DNA from: an uncultured Bacteroidota bacterium
GTDB taxonomy: Bacteria; Bacteroidota; Bacteroidia; Chitinophagales; Chitinophagaceae
Length of the DNA: 57,007 nt
Reading direction: 5' to 3'
Assembly: GCA_903835005.1 (NCBI GenBank)
Contig: CAILLK010000089.1
Coordinates: forward strand, 1 to 57,007
The translations under genes and the position numbers were made by a program. The notes under the pieces were generated by a model. That model searched no databases and was not told the origin of the DNA. It worked only from the letters and a program-made list of their open reading frames with translations. Positions 7,885 through 17,383 of this stretch are shown here, in pieces; position 1 is the stretch's first letter, and the number at the start of each line of letters is the position of its first letter.

Positions 7885-9642
7885 TTACTTTTCAGTTCTT
7901 AAGGCAAGATTGTGAATTACGGGTACAGAGCTTACCAATTCTGCAAAGTACTGTGCACCAGCTTTGGTAAAATGTCTGCAATCCTGACTAATAAATTTAC
8001 AATCGGTGGTAAAAACCGGTACGGTTCCATTGCCGTCAATTACCGATTCAAGGAGGTTAATATACCTGCCACTCCATTGTTTTTTCAATAGATTGTTTCT
8101 GTCGAGATAAACTTTTTCTACAACTGCCCGCTGCATGCAATAACCGGGATCATGCTTATGATTGTAGAAAACACCATTACTGACTCCAAAATTTTTTAAG
8201 CCAACGCAATAAATTTTGCTGGTGTCAAGCCCGGAATATCGTGCCAGCTGATGAAAGAGGCTTTCCTTTGCAATGTCTGAATAAAATATATAATCGGCCA
8301 ATTTCATTCTCGATTCCATGTCTTTTCCGGTAGTTGCGTTTTCTGTATACGACAGGCTGATTTTGCTGCTGAACGGGGATTCGAGTAGTACATTGACCCA
8401 ATCACGTGCAAAACTATTGCCGATAACCAATACTTTAATTTTACCTGTATCAGTAAAGGGTTTGTTGAATTGAAAAACCCGGGCGTTGTACTTTCCATGT
8501 AAATTAAATCCGGCATCTGCCTCATTAATATCTAATTCCGGCACATTTCGCAGAACCCCGGCGTGCATATAAACATAAAATGCGGCCCCGGTAATGAATA
8601 TAAAGGCTGAGGCCAGAATAAGTAATACACGGTTGGGGTTGGCCTTCATTCTCATCCGGAACGGCTGCTCGATAAAATAATAGGTAAATAAGGAAAGTAA
8701 GAACGTAGTCAACAGCATCAGGGCCGCACACGCATAGCTGAAATGCTGCACAATAAAATAACGGGTGAAAACCAGAATCACCTGGTGCCACATAAAAAGA
8801 CTATAGCTTATTCTGCCAATAAAAACCATTACCTTATTTTCCAGAATCATCGCCGTTAGCCCACCGGCCGCACCAGCAGAAATGATAATACCAAAAGAGA
8901 GCATCGCTGCAAAAGGTATGCCTATACTGAATGGCAGGAATTTAAGTGGTAGTTGCATAAGAACAATTAACCCGATTATAAGCAGAGGTGTTAAATTGTT
9001 TTTCACGAGCCGGTTACGAAAAAAGATGGCCCCCATGCCGCCGGCGGAAAACTCAAAGAAACGGAAAGGCAGTAAGTAATATCTGGCTTCGTGACTGAAA
9101 TGGCCGGATAAAAACAGCACCAAAGAAATTATGGATAGTATTATCAATAGCGGCCCTATCCAATTTATCTTTTTGCCGCCAACCAACAGAAACAGGAAAG
9201 GAAAGAACAAATAGTACTGTTCTTCCAAACCCAGGCTCCAGGTGTGTAACAGCGGTTTGAAATCATTAACAACATCCCAGTAATTTCGGGTGGTAATGAG
9301 TTGCAGTATATTATTACTAAAAAGGTTGGTGGCAAAAACGGATTCGCTCAGGTTTTCGAGATCATCGGGCAACATGACTACAGTACCAATAACGAGTGCA
9401 GTAAGACTGATAAACAACAACAACGGAATAATACGCGCGATGCGGCGCTGATAAAACTTAATCAGGGAGAAGCTGTTTGCCTCTGTTGCTATATAAATAA
9501 TACCCGTGATTAAATAGCCACTGATGACAATGAAAACATCTACCCCAAGATAGCCACCCGGGAACCAGCCATAATGAAAGCAGATAACAGCAAGTATGGC
9601 GATAGCCCTAAGCCCGTCTATATCTTTTCTGTAGGTAAGCAT
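7885..9642 (-). CDS. Acyltransferase family 3 protein with C-terminal SGNH domain (OafA-like)
   Basis: The 585-residue protein begins YRKDIDGLRAIAILAVICFH, the signature of acyltransferase 3 membrane enzymes, with R12 and the catalytic-type His23 spaced R-X10-H. About ten membrane spans fill residues 10-340. The rest is a periplasmic SGNH hydrolase-like domain with Ser410 in VIGNSFARDW and D554/H557 in DCRHFT. Such fusions O-acetylate cell-surface glycans, passing acetyl groups across the membrane. The ATG at 9642 is chosen over a TTG at 9759 because the signature then starts at residue 4. The glycan target is unknown; no polysaccharide cluster lies beside it. Confidence 0.9.
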   Translation of the reverse strand: MLTYRKDIDGLRAIAILAVICFHYGWFPGGYLGVDVFIVISGYLITGIIYIATEANSFSLIKFYQRRIARIIPLLLFISLTALVIGTVVMLPDDLENLSESVFATNLFSNNILQLITTRNYWDVVNDFKPLLHTWSLGLEEQYYLFFPFLFLLVGGKKINWIGPLLIILSIISLVLFLSGHFSHEARYYLLPFRFFEFSAGGMGAIFFRNRLVKNNLTPLLIIGLIVLMQLPLKFLPFSIGIPFAAMLSFGIIISAGAAGGLTAMILENKVMVFIGRISYSLFMWHQVILVFTRYFIVQHFSYACAALMLLTTFLLSLFTYYFIEQPFRMRMKANPNRVLLILASAFIFITGAAFYVYMHAGVLRNVPELDINEADAGFNLHGKYNARVFQFNKPFTDTGKIKVLVIGNSFARDWVNVLLESPFSSKISLSYTENATTGKDMESRMKLADYIFYSDIAKESLFHQLARYSGLDTSKIYCVGLKNFGVSNGVFYNHKHDPGYCMQRAVVEKVYLDRNNLLKKQWSGRYINLLESVIDGNGTVPVFTTDCKFISQDCRHFTKAGAQYFAELVSSVPVIHNLALRTEK

Positions 9643-9797
9643 TGGAGTAAAGATAGAATGTTGAATCGCATAATGAGAAAAACCGGGACAGATTTTTACA
9701 TTTTGGTAAAAACATATAAATCCTGTTCCGGAGTTCAAAACCCGGATTGAACCATTCAAATTTAATTCCTACTTTCACCCATCCAAAACAAACAATC

Positions 9798-10562
9798 ATG
9801 CGTATCATCACCTACAATGTAAACGGCATCCGCGCAGCAGTAAAAAAGGGCTTTATAGACTGGCTGAAAACTGATCCGGCAGATATTATTTGCCTGCAGG
9901 AGATAAAGGCACATGAAGAAGATGTGCCCAAGGCAGATATTGAATCGGCAGGATATGAAGTGTATTCCTATTCGGCACAGAAAAAGGGATATAGCGGCGT
10001 TGCCATACTGACCAGAATAAAGCCAGATAAAGTGCAATATGGTAATGGTATAATGCAAAGCGATGCCGAGGGCCGGGTAATACGGATGGATTTAGGGAAG
10101 CTGACGCTGATTAATGCTTACTTTCCAAGCGGCACCAGTGGCGAAGAACGGCAAGGATATAAATACCAGTGGCTGGATGAATTTTATGAATACCTTAGTG
10201 AGTTGCGCAAAACAAGACCTAAACTGATTGTGTGCGGTGACTACAACATATGCCATAAGGCAATAGATATACATGACCCGATCAGAAACAAAAACTATAC
10301 CGGCTTTCTGCCCGAAGAAAGGGCATGGATGGATAAATTGTATGATCATGGCTTCATTGATACCTTCAGGGTGTTTAATAAAGACCCAAACCAATATACC
10401 TGGTGGAGCCAGTTTGCAGGGGCAAGGGCCAATAATAAGGGCTGGCGCATAGATTATATCAGCGTTACTGAGCCGCTCGCCAAAAAACTGAAACATGCCG
10501 CGATATACCCTGATGTGAAACATTCAGATCATTGCCCTATGTACACTGAAATAGCCGAATAG
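9798..10562 (+). CDS. xth: Exodeoxyribonuclease III (AP endonuclease)
   Basis: The 254-residue protein belongs to the exonuclease-endonuclease-phosphatase fold. It shows ITYNVNGIRAA at the N terminus, the metal-ligand segment CLQEIKA, the GDYNICH motif, WRIDYI and the terminal HSDHCP. It cleaves DNA at abasic sites and removes 3' blocking groups in base excision repair. The ATG at 9798 puts MRIITYNVNGIRA at the N terminus, as in the family; an upstream in-frame ATG at 9747 would overlap the leader of the divergent gene. Confidence 0.95.
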   Translation: MRIITYNVNGIRAAVKKGFIDWLKTDPADIICLQEIKAHEEDVPKADIESAGYEVYSYSAQKKGYSGVAILTRIKPDKVQYGNGIMQSDAEGRVIRMDLGKLTLINAYFPSGTSGEERQGYKYQWLDEFYEYLSELRKTRPKLIVCGDYNICHKAIDIHDPIRNKNYTGFLPEERAWMDKLYDHGFIDTFRVFNKDPNQYTWWSQFAGARANNKGWRIDYISVTEPLAKKLKHAAIYPDVKHSDHCPMYTEIAE

Positions 10563-10564
10563 AT

Positions 10565-11047
10565 TTGATCAATATTGTAGAAGATCTATCCGGCCCTCAA
10601 TTTGGGCCCAATGATCCCCTGAAACGGTTGAAGCGGGTAGTAATATTCATTTCTCTATTATTGCTTCTCATTTCATTTACTCAGGTTGCCTACTGCACTG
10701 ACGATACTAATGCAAATGAACCATGTGCCAATTCATTGCTTATATTTATTATCGGGTGGCTTGGTGGTTGTTTGGGCGCATCAGTTACCTGGCTGGCTAA
10801 CCCTTTATTGATTCTTACTTATTTCCTGTTAACCACAAAACCAAAATATGCTTTTATTACCGGGGTATTGTCATTTGCGATTGCCCTTAGTTTTTTATTT
10901 TTTAGAGACATTATGGTTGATGAGGCAGGGCATTTTGCAAAAATAACCGGTTATGGCACAGGTTATTGGTTATGGCTATGCAGCGCACTGGCTGCGGCTA
11001 TTGGTAGTGGTGTTGTTTATTTTATGACAAAAAGTATGAGTAAATAA
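10565..11047 (+). CDS. Small integral membrane protein, family unknown
   Basis: The 160-residue product has about four hydrophobic segments: VVIFISLLLLLISFTQVAY (about 25-43), LLIFIIGWLGGCLGASV, the PLLILTYFLL/AFITGVLSFAIALSFLFF region, and WLWLCSALAAAIGSGVVYF near the C terminus. It starts with TTG two bases after the exonuclease III stop; no ATG lies in the first 110 codons and an in-frame stop is just upstream. It is probably translated with the preceding gene. I do not recognise the family. Confidence 0.65.
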   Translation: MINIVEDLSGPQFGPNDPLKRLKRVVIFISLLLLLISFTQVAYCTDDTNANEPCANSLLIFIIGWLGGCLGASVTWLANPLLILTYFLLTTKPKYAFITGVLSFAIALSFLFFRDIMVDEAGHFAKITGYGTGYWLWLCSALAAAIGSGVVYFMTKSMSK

Positions 11048-11065
11048 AACAGCAAAATGTTGGTT

Positions 11066-11995
11066 TTATAATCCTGGAATTCCAAGTGTTTCTACCTTAT
11101 CTCTATTCAATTGATCCTTCAGGGCTTCAATTGAGTCAAACTTTTGTTCTTCCCTTATCTTTTTGATGAACTGAATTTCGAGGGTTTGGCCATAGATGTC
11201 CTGGTCGAAATTGAAGAGGTTTGCTTCTATTTTTATATCGTGGTTATCGGTTACTGTTGGGTTGTATCCTATACTGAGCATACCTCCGTATGTGATGCCG
11301 TCGTGAATAGCTTTGATAGCGTATACTCCTATTGCAGGTATGATCTGATCGGGGTCGGCGGGTTGCAGGTTGGCAGTGGGGTAGCCTATGATACGGCCCA
11401 GCTTTTTGCCATGCATCACAGTGCCCTTAATAGAGTAAGTGCGGCCCAGCATCTGTGTGGCATCTTCCAGCCTGCCACCGGTGATGGCATTCCTTATTTT
11501 CGTAGAACTTACGGCAGCCTCATCTATTAGCTGGGCTGGTATTTCAATCAGCTCGTATTGATAGTCTTTGCTAAAGTCTTCGAGTAATTTAATATCTCCT
11601 TTACGGTCGTTTCCGAACCGGTGGTCATAGCCAATAATAATTGTATGCGGATGGAACAGGTTTACTAAAAAGTCCCTGATATATTCGCCGGCAGAAAGCC
11701 GGGCAAAATCTAAAGTAAACGGGGCTACCACCACATGCCGTATACCGGTATCGGTGATAAGTTGCAGTTTCTCAGCGAGCGGGGTGATGATACCCAGGGG
11801 CTGATCGGGAAAAAGCAGCTTGCGCGGGTGAGGCTCAAATGTAATCAATACACTTTCGCCATTCACATTCCGGGCATGTGTTACTACTTCTTTCAGAATA
11901 GCCCGATGCCCTTTGTGCACACCATCGAAAGTACCTATAGTGAGTACTGCATTTCTGAAGGCAGGCAGGTTGTTTATGTTGTGAAATATGGCCAT
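11066..11995 (-). CDS. ribF: Bifunctional riboflavin kinase / FAD synthetase
   Basis: The 309-residue protein has the usual RibF length. The N-terminal nucleotidyltransferase domain (about 15-180) carries TIGTFDGVHKGH with the HxGH-like site. The C-terminal riboflavin kinase domain (about 185-305) carries GKKLGRIIGYPTANL. It makes FMN from riboflavin and then FAD, supplying flavin cofactors. A CAAAGGTA at 12007-12014 (TACCTTTG on the minus strand) just upstream fits a -7 element. Confidence 0.96.
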   Translation of the reverse strand: MAIFHNINNLPAFRNAVLTIGTFDGVHKGHRAILKEVVTHARNVNGESVLITFEPHPRKLLFPDQPLGIITPLAEKLQLITDTGIRHVVVAPFTLDFARLSAGEYIRDFLVNLFHPHTIIIGYDHRFGNDRKGDIKLLEDFSKDYQYELIEIPAQLIDEAAVSSTKIRNAITGGRLEDATQMLGRTYSIKGTVMHGKKLGRIIGYPTANLQPADPDQIIPAIGVYAIKAIHDGITYGGMLSIGYNPTVTDNHDIKIEANLFNFDQDIYGQTLEIQFIKKIREEQKFDSIEALKDQLNRDKVETLGIPGL

Positions 11996-12044
11996 TTAAA
12001 GAGGCACAAAGGTAAGTAAGGAGTAAGAGAAGTTTACGGATAGA

Positions 12045-12428
12045 TTATTTTTCAAATTTCTCATTGAAATACTTACCATAATTGATATAAATCTCCTCGT
12101 CTTTTGCAATTGCTTTGGTGGCTATAATATATAATTCCAGCATGCCGGGGTGCGGATCTTCACTTTCTGCCAGTTCGTACCTGGCATTTGGTTTTAAATG
12201 ATGGTTATACAGAGACCCGTAACCCAGTGCGAGGAGGCAGCCTTTTTTATCATATTCGTAAACATAATCGGCAAGGGCAGTCTGCATCATGAGTGCTGCA
12301 TCATCAGCATTCATGGTTATGACAGGACACACCTCAATAACTGCATTTTTCTTAAAATCAACAGATGCAAATACACCCCGACCAGCCATATGTATATTTG
12401 ACTTGCCTACGTAAACTTTTTTGCTCAT
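12045..12428 (-). CDS. SET domain-containing protein
   Basis: The 127-residue protein is a stand-alone SET domain. It has GRGVFASVDFKKNAVIE at the start of the fold, GSLYNHHLKPNA in the place of the NHS pseudoknot, and EEIYINYGKYF at the end, where the catalytic Tyr normally sits. SET proteins transfer methyl groups from S-adenosylmethionine to lysines. The substrate in bacteria is usually unknown. Pre- and post-SET zinc sites are absent, so it is a minimal form. It lies 49 bases upstream of ribF on the same strand. Confidence 0.85.
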   Translation of the reverse strand: MSKKVYVGKSNIHMAGRGVFASVDFKKNAVIEVCPVITMNADDAALMMQTALADYVYEYDKKGCLLALGYGSLYNHHLKPNARYELAESEDPHPGMLELYIIATKAIAKDEEIYINYGKYFNEKFEK

Positions 12429-12489
12429 TAATTTGTGTGGTTAGAAGTGAAAATGAATTTAGATTGCTGTAAAGATCATAAAAGAAAAG

Positions 12490-12759
12490 TTATTGTTTGC
12501 CTATTGCAGCAGATAATTGTTTTTCCAAGGCCAGTACTTCAGGGTGCACTGATTCAGGGTCGGCGAATGACCATGCATCTGTATGTTTATTTTTGTGCAG
12601 ATTATGGATACAGACTTCGGATAACAGCCGGCCATTAACGATATGCGGATATAAGATGGTAACAGAATATTCAGGGCTTCGCTCATCACCGGAAATCTCG
12701 AGGCTGCAATCGGCAATGCCATCAGGCGATTCCAGGACAAATTCAATAGTTTCGTTCAT
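12490..12759 (-). CDS. Conserved hypothetical protein (89 residues)
   Basis: This short acidic protein begins MNETIEFVLESPDGIADCSLEISGD and continues with beta-strand-like segments (EYSVTILYPHIV, LLSEVCIHNL) and a C-terminal helix. It has no signal peptide or membrane span. The ATG at 12759 is chosen over a TTG at 12768. It precedes the SET gene by 61 bases on the same strand and could be cotranscribed. I do not recognise a function. Confidence 0.6.
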   Translation of the reverse strand: MNETIEFVLESPDGIADCSLEISGDERSPEYSVTILYPHIVNGRLLSEVCIHNLHKNKHTDAWSFADPESVHPEVLALEKQLSAAIGKQ

Positions 12760-12815
12760 ACAGGACAAAGATAGGCGATTGACCGGCTGATATTTTGATA
12801 ATCTAAACAGGTTTT

Positions 12816-13595
12816 TTAATGAATGTCCTGCCCCATGGTTGGTTTTGAGGAGGTTTTAATGAATATACCGCCAACATAGGCATTTAGTCCGAACCCGCAT
12901 TGGCTGCAGGTATCGCAGTCATAACCTATAGTCAGAAATTGCTTATAAAACCTTATCGTAAAGCTGCAAAGTCCGTTTTCGTCCCGGGAGGTATAGGTAG
13001 CCCTGTTATTTTTTATCAGAACAGTATCGTCATTTAGCTCAGCTATATTATATGCCGGTGCACAGGTGACACAGCTTACATTAAATATTAGTTTGTCATT
13101 TCCAAGCCTCTGAATATTCACCTCACCCGAGGCTTCGCAGGGGTGGCTATAGCTGTAAGTGCCATCTATATTACCGGTATTGGTAAAATCAGCAACATCA
13201 GTGTTCACAATTGTATCTTTTGAGGATAACTCAAAGGGCATTTGTTTATCCGATTTAAGGGATGACCATGTACCGTTTATTTTACCAGCCGCAATTTTCC
13301 CCACCCAATATCCGGTTGATTTGCCATCCCTGGAATACTCTCCCAGAGTCAGCGCAGTATCCAGGTGACCTACCAGGTAAATCGGTTCTCTGAGCCTGGT
13401 ATTGGTATATATAAGTTCCCCAAAAACCATACTATCGGCCTTGCTTATAGTAAACCATAGGAAGACCGGAATTTTCCCGTTTATTGTCCCCTGCCAGGTC
13501 TTGATCGCTTTATTTGACTGATCGTTGGAAGGAGTATGACCAGGCCCGCAACTGACTATAAAAACGGCCACTAAAATCAGCCAGAGATTCTTCAT
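12816..13595 (-). CDS. Putative lipoprotein with cysteine pairs
   Basis: The 259-residue product has a lipoprotein signal (MKNLWLILVAVFIVSC, Cys16). The mature part is beta-rich (IKTWQGTINGKIPVFLWF, TGYWVGKIAAGKINGTW), resembling small beta-barrel folds that repeat a G-x-W motif. The second half has several Cys: one in HPCEAS, then SCVTC, and DCDTCSQC near the C terminus, which could form disulfides or bind metal. It starts 5 bases after the kynU stop on the same strand, so the two are probably cotranscribed. The function is unknown. Confidence 0.7.
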   Translation of the reverse strand: MKNLWLILVAVFIVSCGPGHTPSNDQSNKAIKTWQGTINGKIPVFLWFTISKADSMVFGELIYTNTRLREPIYLVGHLDTALTLGEYSRDGKSTGYWVGKIAAGKINGTWSSLKSDKQMPFELSSKDTIVNTDVADFTNTGNIDGTYSYSHPCEASGEVNIQRLGNDKLIFNVSCVTCAPAYNIAELNDDTVLIKNNRATYTSRDENGLCSFTIRFYKQFLTIGYDCDTCSQCGFGLNAYVGGIFIKTSSKPTMGQDIH

Positions 13596-13600
13596 AAATA

Positions 13601-14875
13601 CTATTGTATAGTGGTAAGCAGTTCATAAAAGCTAAAGCAATCTTCAAAAGTATTGTAGAGTGGCACAGGAGCTATGCGTATCACGTCAGGCTCCCGCCAG
13701 TCGGCAATTACTCCGGCTTGTGTAAGGATATCAAATATTTCCCTGCCTCTGTCATAGAAACGCAGGGATAGCTGACAGCCTCTGCGTTCAGGTTCGGCAG
13801 GTGTAATGATTTCGAACGGGAGATGGGTAATTTGTTTCAGTAAGTACTCCATGTAACCTGTGAGCAGCAGGCTTTTTTCGCGCAGGGCGGCCATACCTGC
13901 TTTATCAAAAATATCGAGCGATGCATTGTGGGCAACCATATTAAACACCGCTGCATTGCTTTGCTGCCAGCTTGCCGCGCCCCGCTGGGGCACAAAACCC
14001 TTCTTCATTTTAAAGCGTGTCGACTCCTCATTTCCCCACCATCCGGCAAGCCGTAATATTCCGGGGTTATTACAATGCCGCTCATGCACGAAAGCACCTC
14101 CCACACCTCCCGGGCCTGAGTTGAGGTATTTGTAAGAGCACCAGCAGGCAAAGTCTACATTCCAGTTGTGCAGATGCAATGGCACATTGCCTACCGCATG
14201 GGCAAGATCGAAACCAGCATAGGCACCTACCTTATGGGCTTCTTTAGTAATACTTTCAAGATCAAAAAACTGACCGGTATAATAGTTTACACCACCAATC
14301 ATAACCAAAGCCAGCGAATCTCCGGCCTCTTCTATTGCATTAACAATATCAATGTTCTCAATGAGGTATGCACCTTCTTTGGGGGTAATTTCTATAATAG
14401 CGTCGGCAGGGTCATAGCCATGCATTCTTACCTGCATTTCAACTGCATACTGATCTGATGGAAAAGCATCAGACTCCATAAGAATCTTATATCTTTTTCC
14501 GGACGGCCGGTAAAAGGACATCATCAACAGGTTGAGGTTAACAGTAAGCGTATTCATTGCTACTACTTCGTCTTTGACCGCACCTACTATTTTGAGCAAT
14601 CTGTCTTCAAAGAAATGGTGGTAATATAACCAGGGCAGCTTTGCCTTCAAATGGCCTTCTACGCCATACCTGGCCCAGTCCTGCAGTTCTTTTTCCATCA
14701 GATAGGCGACGCTTTTGGGCTGAAGACCCAGGGAATTGCCGCAAAAATAAAGTGCATCAGCATCATTATGTTGCGGAAACAGAAAACGCTCCCGAAACGG
14801 GAATAAGGTATCTACCTGATCAAGGCCATATGCATATTCGCGGCTGGCTTCGTAAGAAACGGATGGTGTGCTCAT
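13601..14875 (-). CDS. kynU: Kynureninase
   Basis: The 424-residue protein is a fold-type I PLP enzyme of the kynureninase family. It has LYFCGNSLGLQPK (about 43-54), the PLP-contacting Asp223 in GFDLAHAVGN and the Schiff-base Lys249 in CSYKYLNSGPGG, followed by RGAASWQQSN. It splits kynurenine or 3-hydroxykynurenine to (hydroxy)anthranilate and alanine in tryptophan catabolism or NAD synthesis. No kynA, kynB or nad genes are nearby. A CAAAAATA at 14883-14890 could be its -7 element (TATTTTTG on the minus strand). The divergent neighbour is egtB, 296 bases away. Confidence 0.95.
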   Translation of the reverse strand: MSTPSVSYEASREYAYGLDQVDTLFPFRERFLFPQHNDADALYFCGNSLGLQPKSVAYLMEKELQDWARYGVEGHLKAKLPWLYYHHFFEDRLLKIVGAVKDEVVAMNTLTVNLNLLMMSFYRPSGKRYKILMESDAFPSDQYAVEMQVRMHGYDPADAIIEITPKEGAYLIENIDIVNAIEEAGDSLALVMIGGVNYYTGQFFDLESITKEAHKVGAYAGFDLAHAVGNVPLHLHNWNVDFACWCSYKYLNSGPGGVGGAFVHERHCNNPGILRLAGWWGNEESTRFKMKKGFVPQRGAASWQQSNAAVFNMVAHNASLDIFDKAGMAALREKSLLLTGYMEYLLKQITHLPFEIITPAEPERRGCQLSLRFYDRGREIFDILTQAGVIADWREPDVIRIAPVPLYNTFEDCFSFYELLTTIQ

Positions 14876-15095
14876 TTGCAGGCAAAAATACTATTGAGGA
14901 ATGGAAAAAAAGCTGATAAAACCGAGAGAAACACATTATTTTGAATGACATAGATAGTATATTGGTAGATTGAAAAATTTAAAGAATTTATTGCACCAAT
15001 AATCAGCCTTTTCTAAGGTGTATATCACTTTTGACACCTTGGAATATACTTTAAAATATAAACTAAGGAACAGAATGATTTTATGTGGAACAAAG

Positions 15096-15103
15096 TAGCT
15101 TTG
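15096..15103 (+). promoter_or_regulatory. Possible -7 element for egtB-egtD
   Basis: TAGCTTTG at 15096-15103 matches the Bacteroidota -7 consensus TAnnTTTG and lies 68 bases before the egtB ATG. No clean TTG is seen 17-19 bases upstream, so the assignment is tentative. Confidence 0.35.
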
Positions 15104-15171
15104 CAATTAAATAAATTTATTTGAGGTGTTAGATAATATGATCTTAAATCAAGTCAAACAAAACAAAAAAA

Positions 15172-16326
15172 ATGAATCTTACAGAAGCATATAAAAGGGT
15201 GCGTGCCTATACTGAGCTGATATGCCAGCCGTTGAAAACAGAGGATTATGTAGTGCAGCCTGTGGTTGATGTGAGTCCGCCGAAGTGGCACCTGGGGCAC
15301 ACTACCTGGTTTTTTGAGACCTTTGTATTGAAACCGTATGCATTTGCTTATCAAGAATTTGCCCCGGCCTACAACTTTGTTTTTAACAGCTATTACGAAA
15401 CCATAGGCGCAAGGGTTATCCGCACTGACCGGGGCAACCTGAGCAGGCCAGGTGTAAATGAAATTTACAAATACAGGGCCTATGTGGATGAGGCTATGAT
15501 GCGGCTATTAGGAACAGAAATTACGGAGGAGATACGTGATATTGTGGGGCTGGGGCTGAACCATGAACAGCAGCATCAGGAGCTGCTATTTACTGATATC
15601 AAATACATTCTCGGGCATAATCCTTTATTCCCGGCCTATTCGCAGGATGCAATCATTAAAGAGTATGTAAAGAAAGAGGGTAAGGATGGATTTATTGAGA
15701 TGCCTGAAGGTATTTATAAAATCGGACAAACAGCAGAAGGCTTTTGTTTTGATAATGAACTGGGCGCGCACCGGGTTTTTCTTGAATCATATGCAATTGC
15801 CGATCAGTTGGTGACCAATGGGGAGTATCTTGAGTTTATGAATGATGGTGGTTATAACGACCACAGACGGTGGCATGCTGAAGGGCTGGACTGGGTAAAG
15901 AAAAATGATATAACCGCACCGATGTATTGGTATAAACCGGATGAGGCCTGGCATTATTACAATTTAACCGGGCTTGTGGCAATAAATCCGGATGCAGCAG
16001 TATGCCATATCAGTTTTTATGAGGCAGCAGCATATGCAGCGTGGAAGGGAATGCGACTGGCTACGGAATTTGAATGGGAAGCGGCATCAAAGCAATTTGG
16101 TTGGGGCCAGCGATGGGAGTGGACCAACAGCGCCTACCTGCCCTACCCGGGTTTTAAAAAAGCAGAAGGTGCTGTGGGCGAATATAATGGTAAATTTATG
16201 GTAAATCAGATGGTTTTACGGGGTGCATCGGTTGTAACACCTCCGGGACACAGCCGCTATACTTACCGTAACTTTTTTCATCCTTATCTTCGCTGGCAAT
16301 TTACAGGAATCAGGCTGGCAAAATAA
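15172..16326 (+). CDS. egtB: Ergothioneine biosynthesis protein EgtB-like (iron-dependent sulfoxide synthase)
   Basis: The 384-residue protein joins an N-terminal DinB-like helical bundle to a C-terminal formylglycine-generating-enzyme/sulfatase-modifying domain (from about residue 180; C-terminal GHSRYTYRNFFHPYLRW and WQFTGIRLAK). The iron-binding histidines are visible: H43 (or H40) in PPKWHLGHTTWFFE, and H131 and H135 in LNHEQQHQE. EgtB oxidatively joins a thiol (gamma-Glu-Cys or Cys) to trimethylated histidine. The next gene, 12 bases downstream, is the histidine methyltransferase that makes that substrate. No egtA or egtC is adjacent, so the sulfur donor cannot be read from context. Confidence 0.9.
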   Translation: MNLTEAYKRVRAYTELICQPLKTEDYVVQPVVDVSPPKWHLGHTTWFFETFVLKPYAFAYQEFAPAYNFVFNSYYETIGARVIRTDRGNLSRPGVNEIYKYRAYVDEAMMRLLGTEITEEIRDIVGLGLNHEQQHQELLFTDIKYILGHNPLFPAYSQDAIIKEYVKKEGKDGFIEMPEGIYKIGQTAEGFCFDNELGAHRVFLESYAIADQLVTNGEYLEFMNDGGYNDHRRWHAEGLDWVKKNDITAPMYWYKPDEAWHYYNLTGLVAINPDAAVCHISFYEAAAYAAWKGMRLATEFEWEAASKQFGWGQRWEWTNSAYLPYPGFKKAEGAVGEYNGKFMVNQMVLRGASVVTPPGHSRYTYRNFFHPYLRWQFTGIRLAK

Positions 16327-16338
16327 ACTGCAAACAAA

Positions 16339-17280
16339 ATGGATGAATTTTCAGAGGATATCTGGAGCGGACTTAGATCAGAACCAAAATATCTTCAGTC
16401 GAAATACTTTTATGATGTCAAGGGGGATGCACTGTTCCGGGAGATAATGGATTGTCCGGAATACTATCTTACCCGGTGCGAAATGGAAATATTCCAGACT
16501 CAAAGCACAACAATTGCCAAAACAATTCTGAGCAGACTTACAGAATTCGACCTGATAGAATTAGGGCCCGGCGATGCTACAAAATCTATTTACCTGCTGG
16601 AAGCAATAACCACACAAAATGCCTCGTTTACTTACTTCCCGATCGACATTTCTGAAAATGTTATTGACCAGTTGAATTTAAATTTACCAAAACGGATTCC
16701 TGGAATTAAGGTCGAAGGTTTGAAAGGTGATTATCTGGAAATGTTGGGGAAAATGAATGGCAAATCTGCCCGAAACAAAGTGGTGCTTTTCCTTGGCTCC
16801 AACATAGGTAATATACCTCTGGATGAAACTGCTGATTTTTTAAAGGCATTAAAATCCTGCCTTTCACCCGGCGACCTGCTCCTTACCGGCTTTGACCTTA
16901 AAAAAGACCCTGCTGTTATTCTGGCAGCCTATAATGATGCTGCAGGCATTACCCGGCAGTTTAACCTGAACCTGCTGCAAAGGATCAATGATACTTTGGG
17001 GTCTGATTTCAATTTGTCGCATTTTGAGCATCAGCCCGAATACGATGAATCAACAGGGGCGTGTAAAAGCTACCTGGTTAGCCTTAAAGAGCAGGTGGTG
17101 CATATCGGGAGCCGTGGCCATATACATTTCAAAGCAGGGGAAAGGATATTTATGGAGGTATCGCAAAAATATTCGGCAGATCAGATGGATACTTTTGCCA
17201 GGGAAGCTGGTTTTAGTATTGTCTCACATTATTTTGATACCCGGAGCTGGTTTTTGGATGCGCTGTGGTTGGCTGAATAA
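16339..17280 (+). CDS. egtD: L-histidine N(alpha)-methyltransferase
   Basis: The 313-residue protein has the EgtD layout: SKYFYDVKGDALFREIM (about 21-37) followed by the S-adenosylmethionine-binding loop LIELGPGDATKS with E74 and G76-P-G. Later segments GSNIGNIPLDE and LTGFDLKKDP also match the family. It trimethylates histidine to hercynine, the substrate of EgtB. It is 12 bases behind egtB and clearly in the same operon. The length is normal (about 320). Confidence 0.93.
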   Translation: MDEFSEDIWSGLRSEPKYLQSKYFYDVKGDALFREIMDCPEYYLTRCEMEIFQTQSTTIAKTILSRLTEFDLIELGPGDATKSIYLLEAITTQNASFTYFPIDISENVIDQLNLNLPKRIPGIKVEGLKGDYLEMLGKMNGKSARNKVVLFLGSNIGNIPLDETADFLKALKSCLSPGDLLLTGFDLKKDPAVILAAYNDAAGITRQFNLNLLQRINDTLGSDFNLSHFEHQPEYDESTGACKSYLVSLKEQVVHIGSRGHIHFKAGERIFMEVSQKYSADQMDTFAREAGFSIVSHYFDTRSWFLDALWLAE

Positions 17281-17383
17281 GCTGATTCTGATTTGTTAAA
17301 TATTGATAAACTACCAATTCAGCATGGATTTTGTTGCAATATTTTGGTAATTTCATTGTTATATACCTCTAAAAAACACTCTT

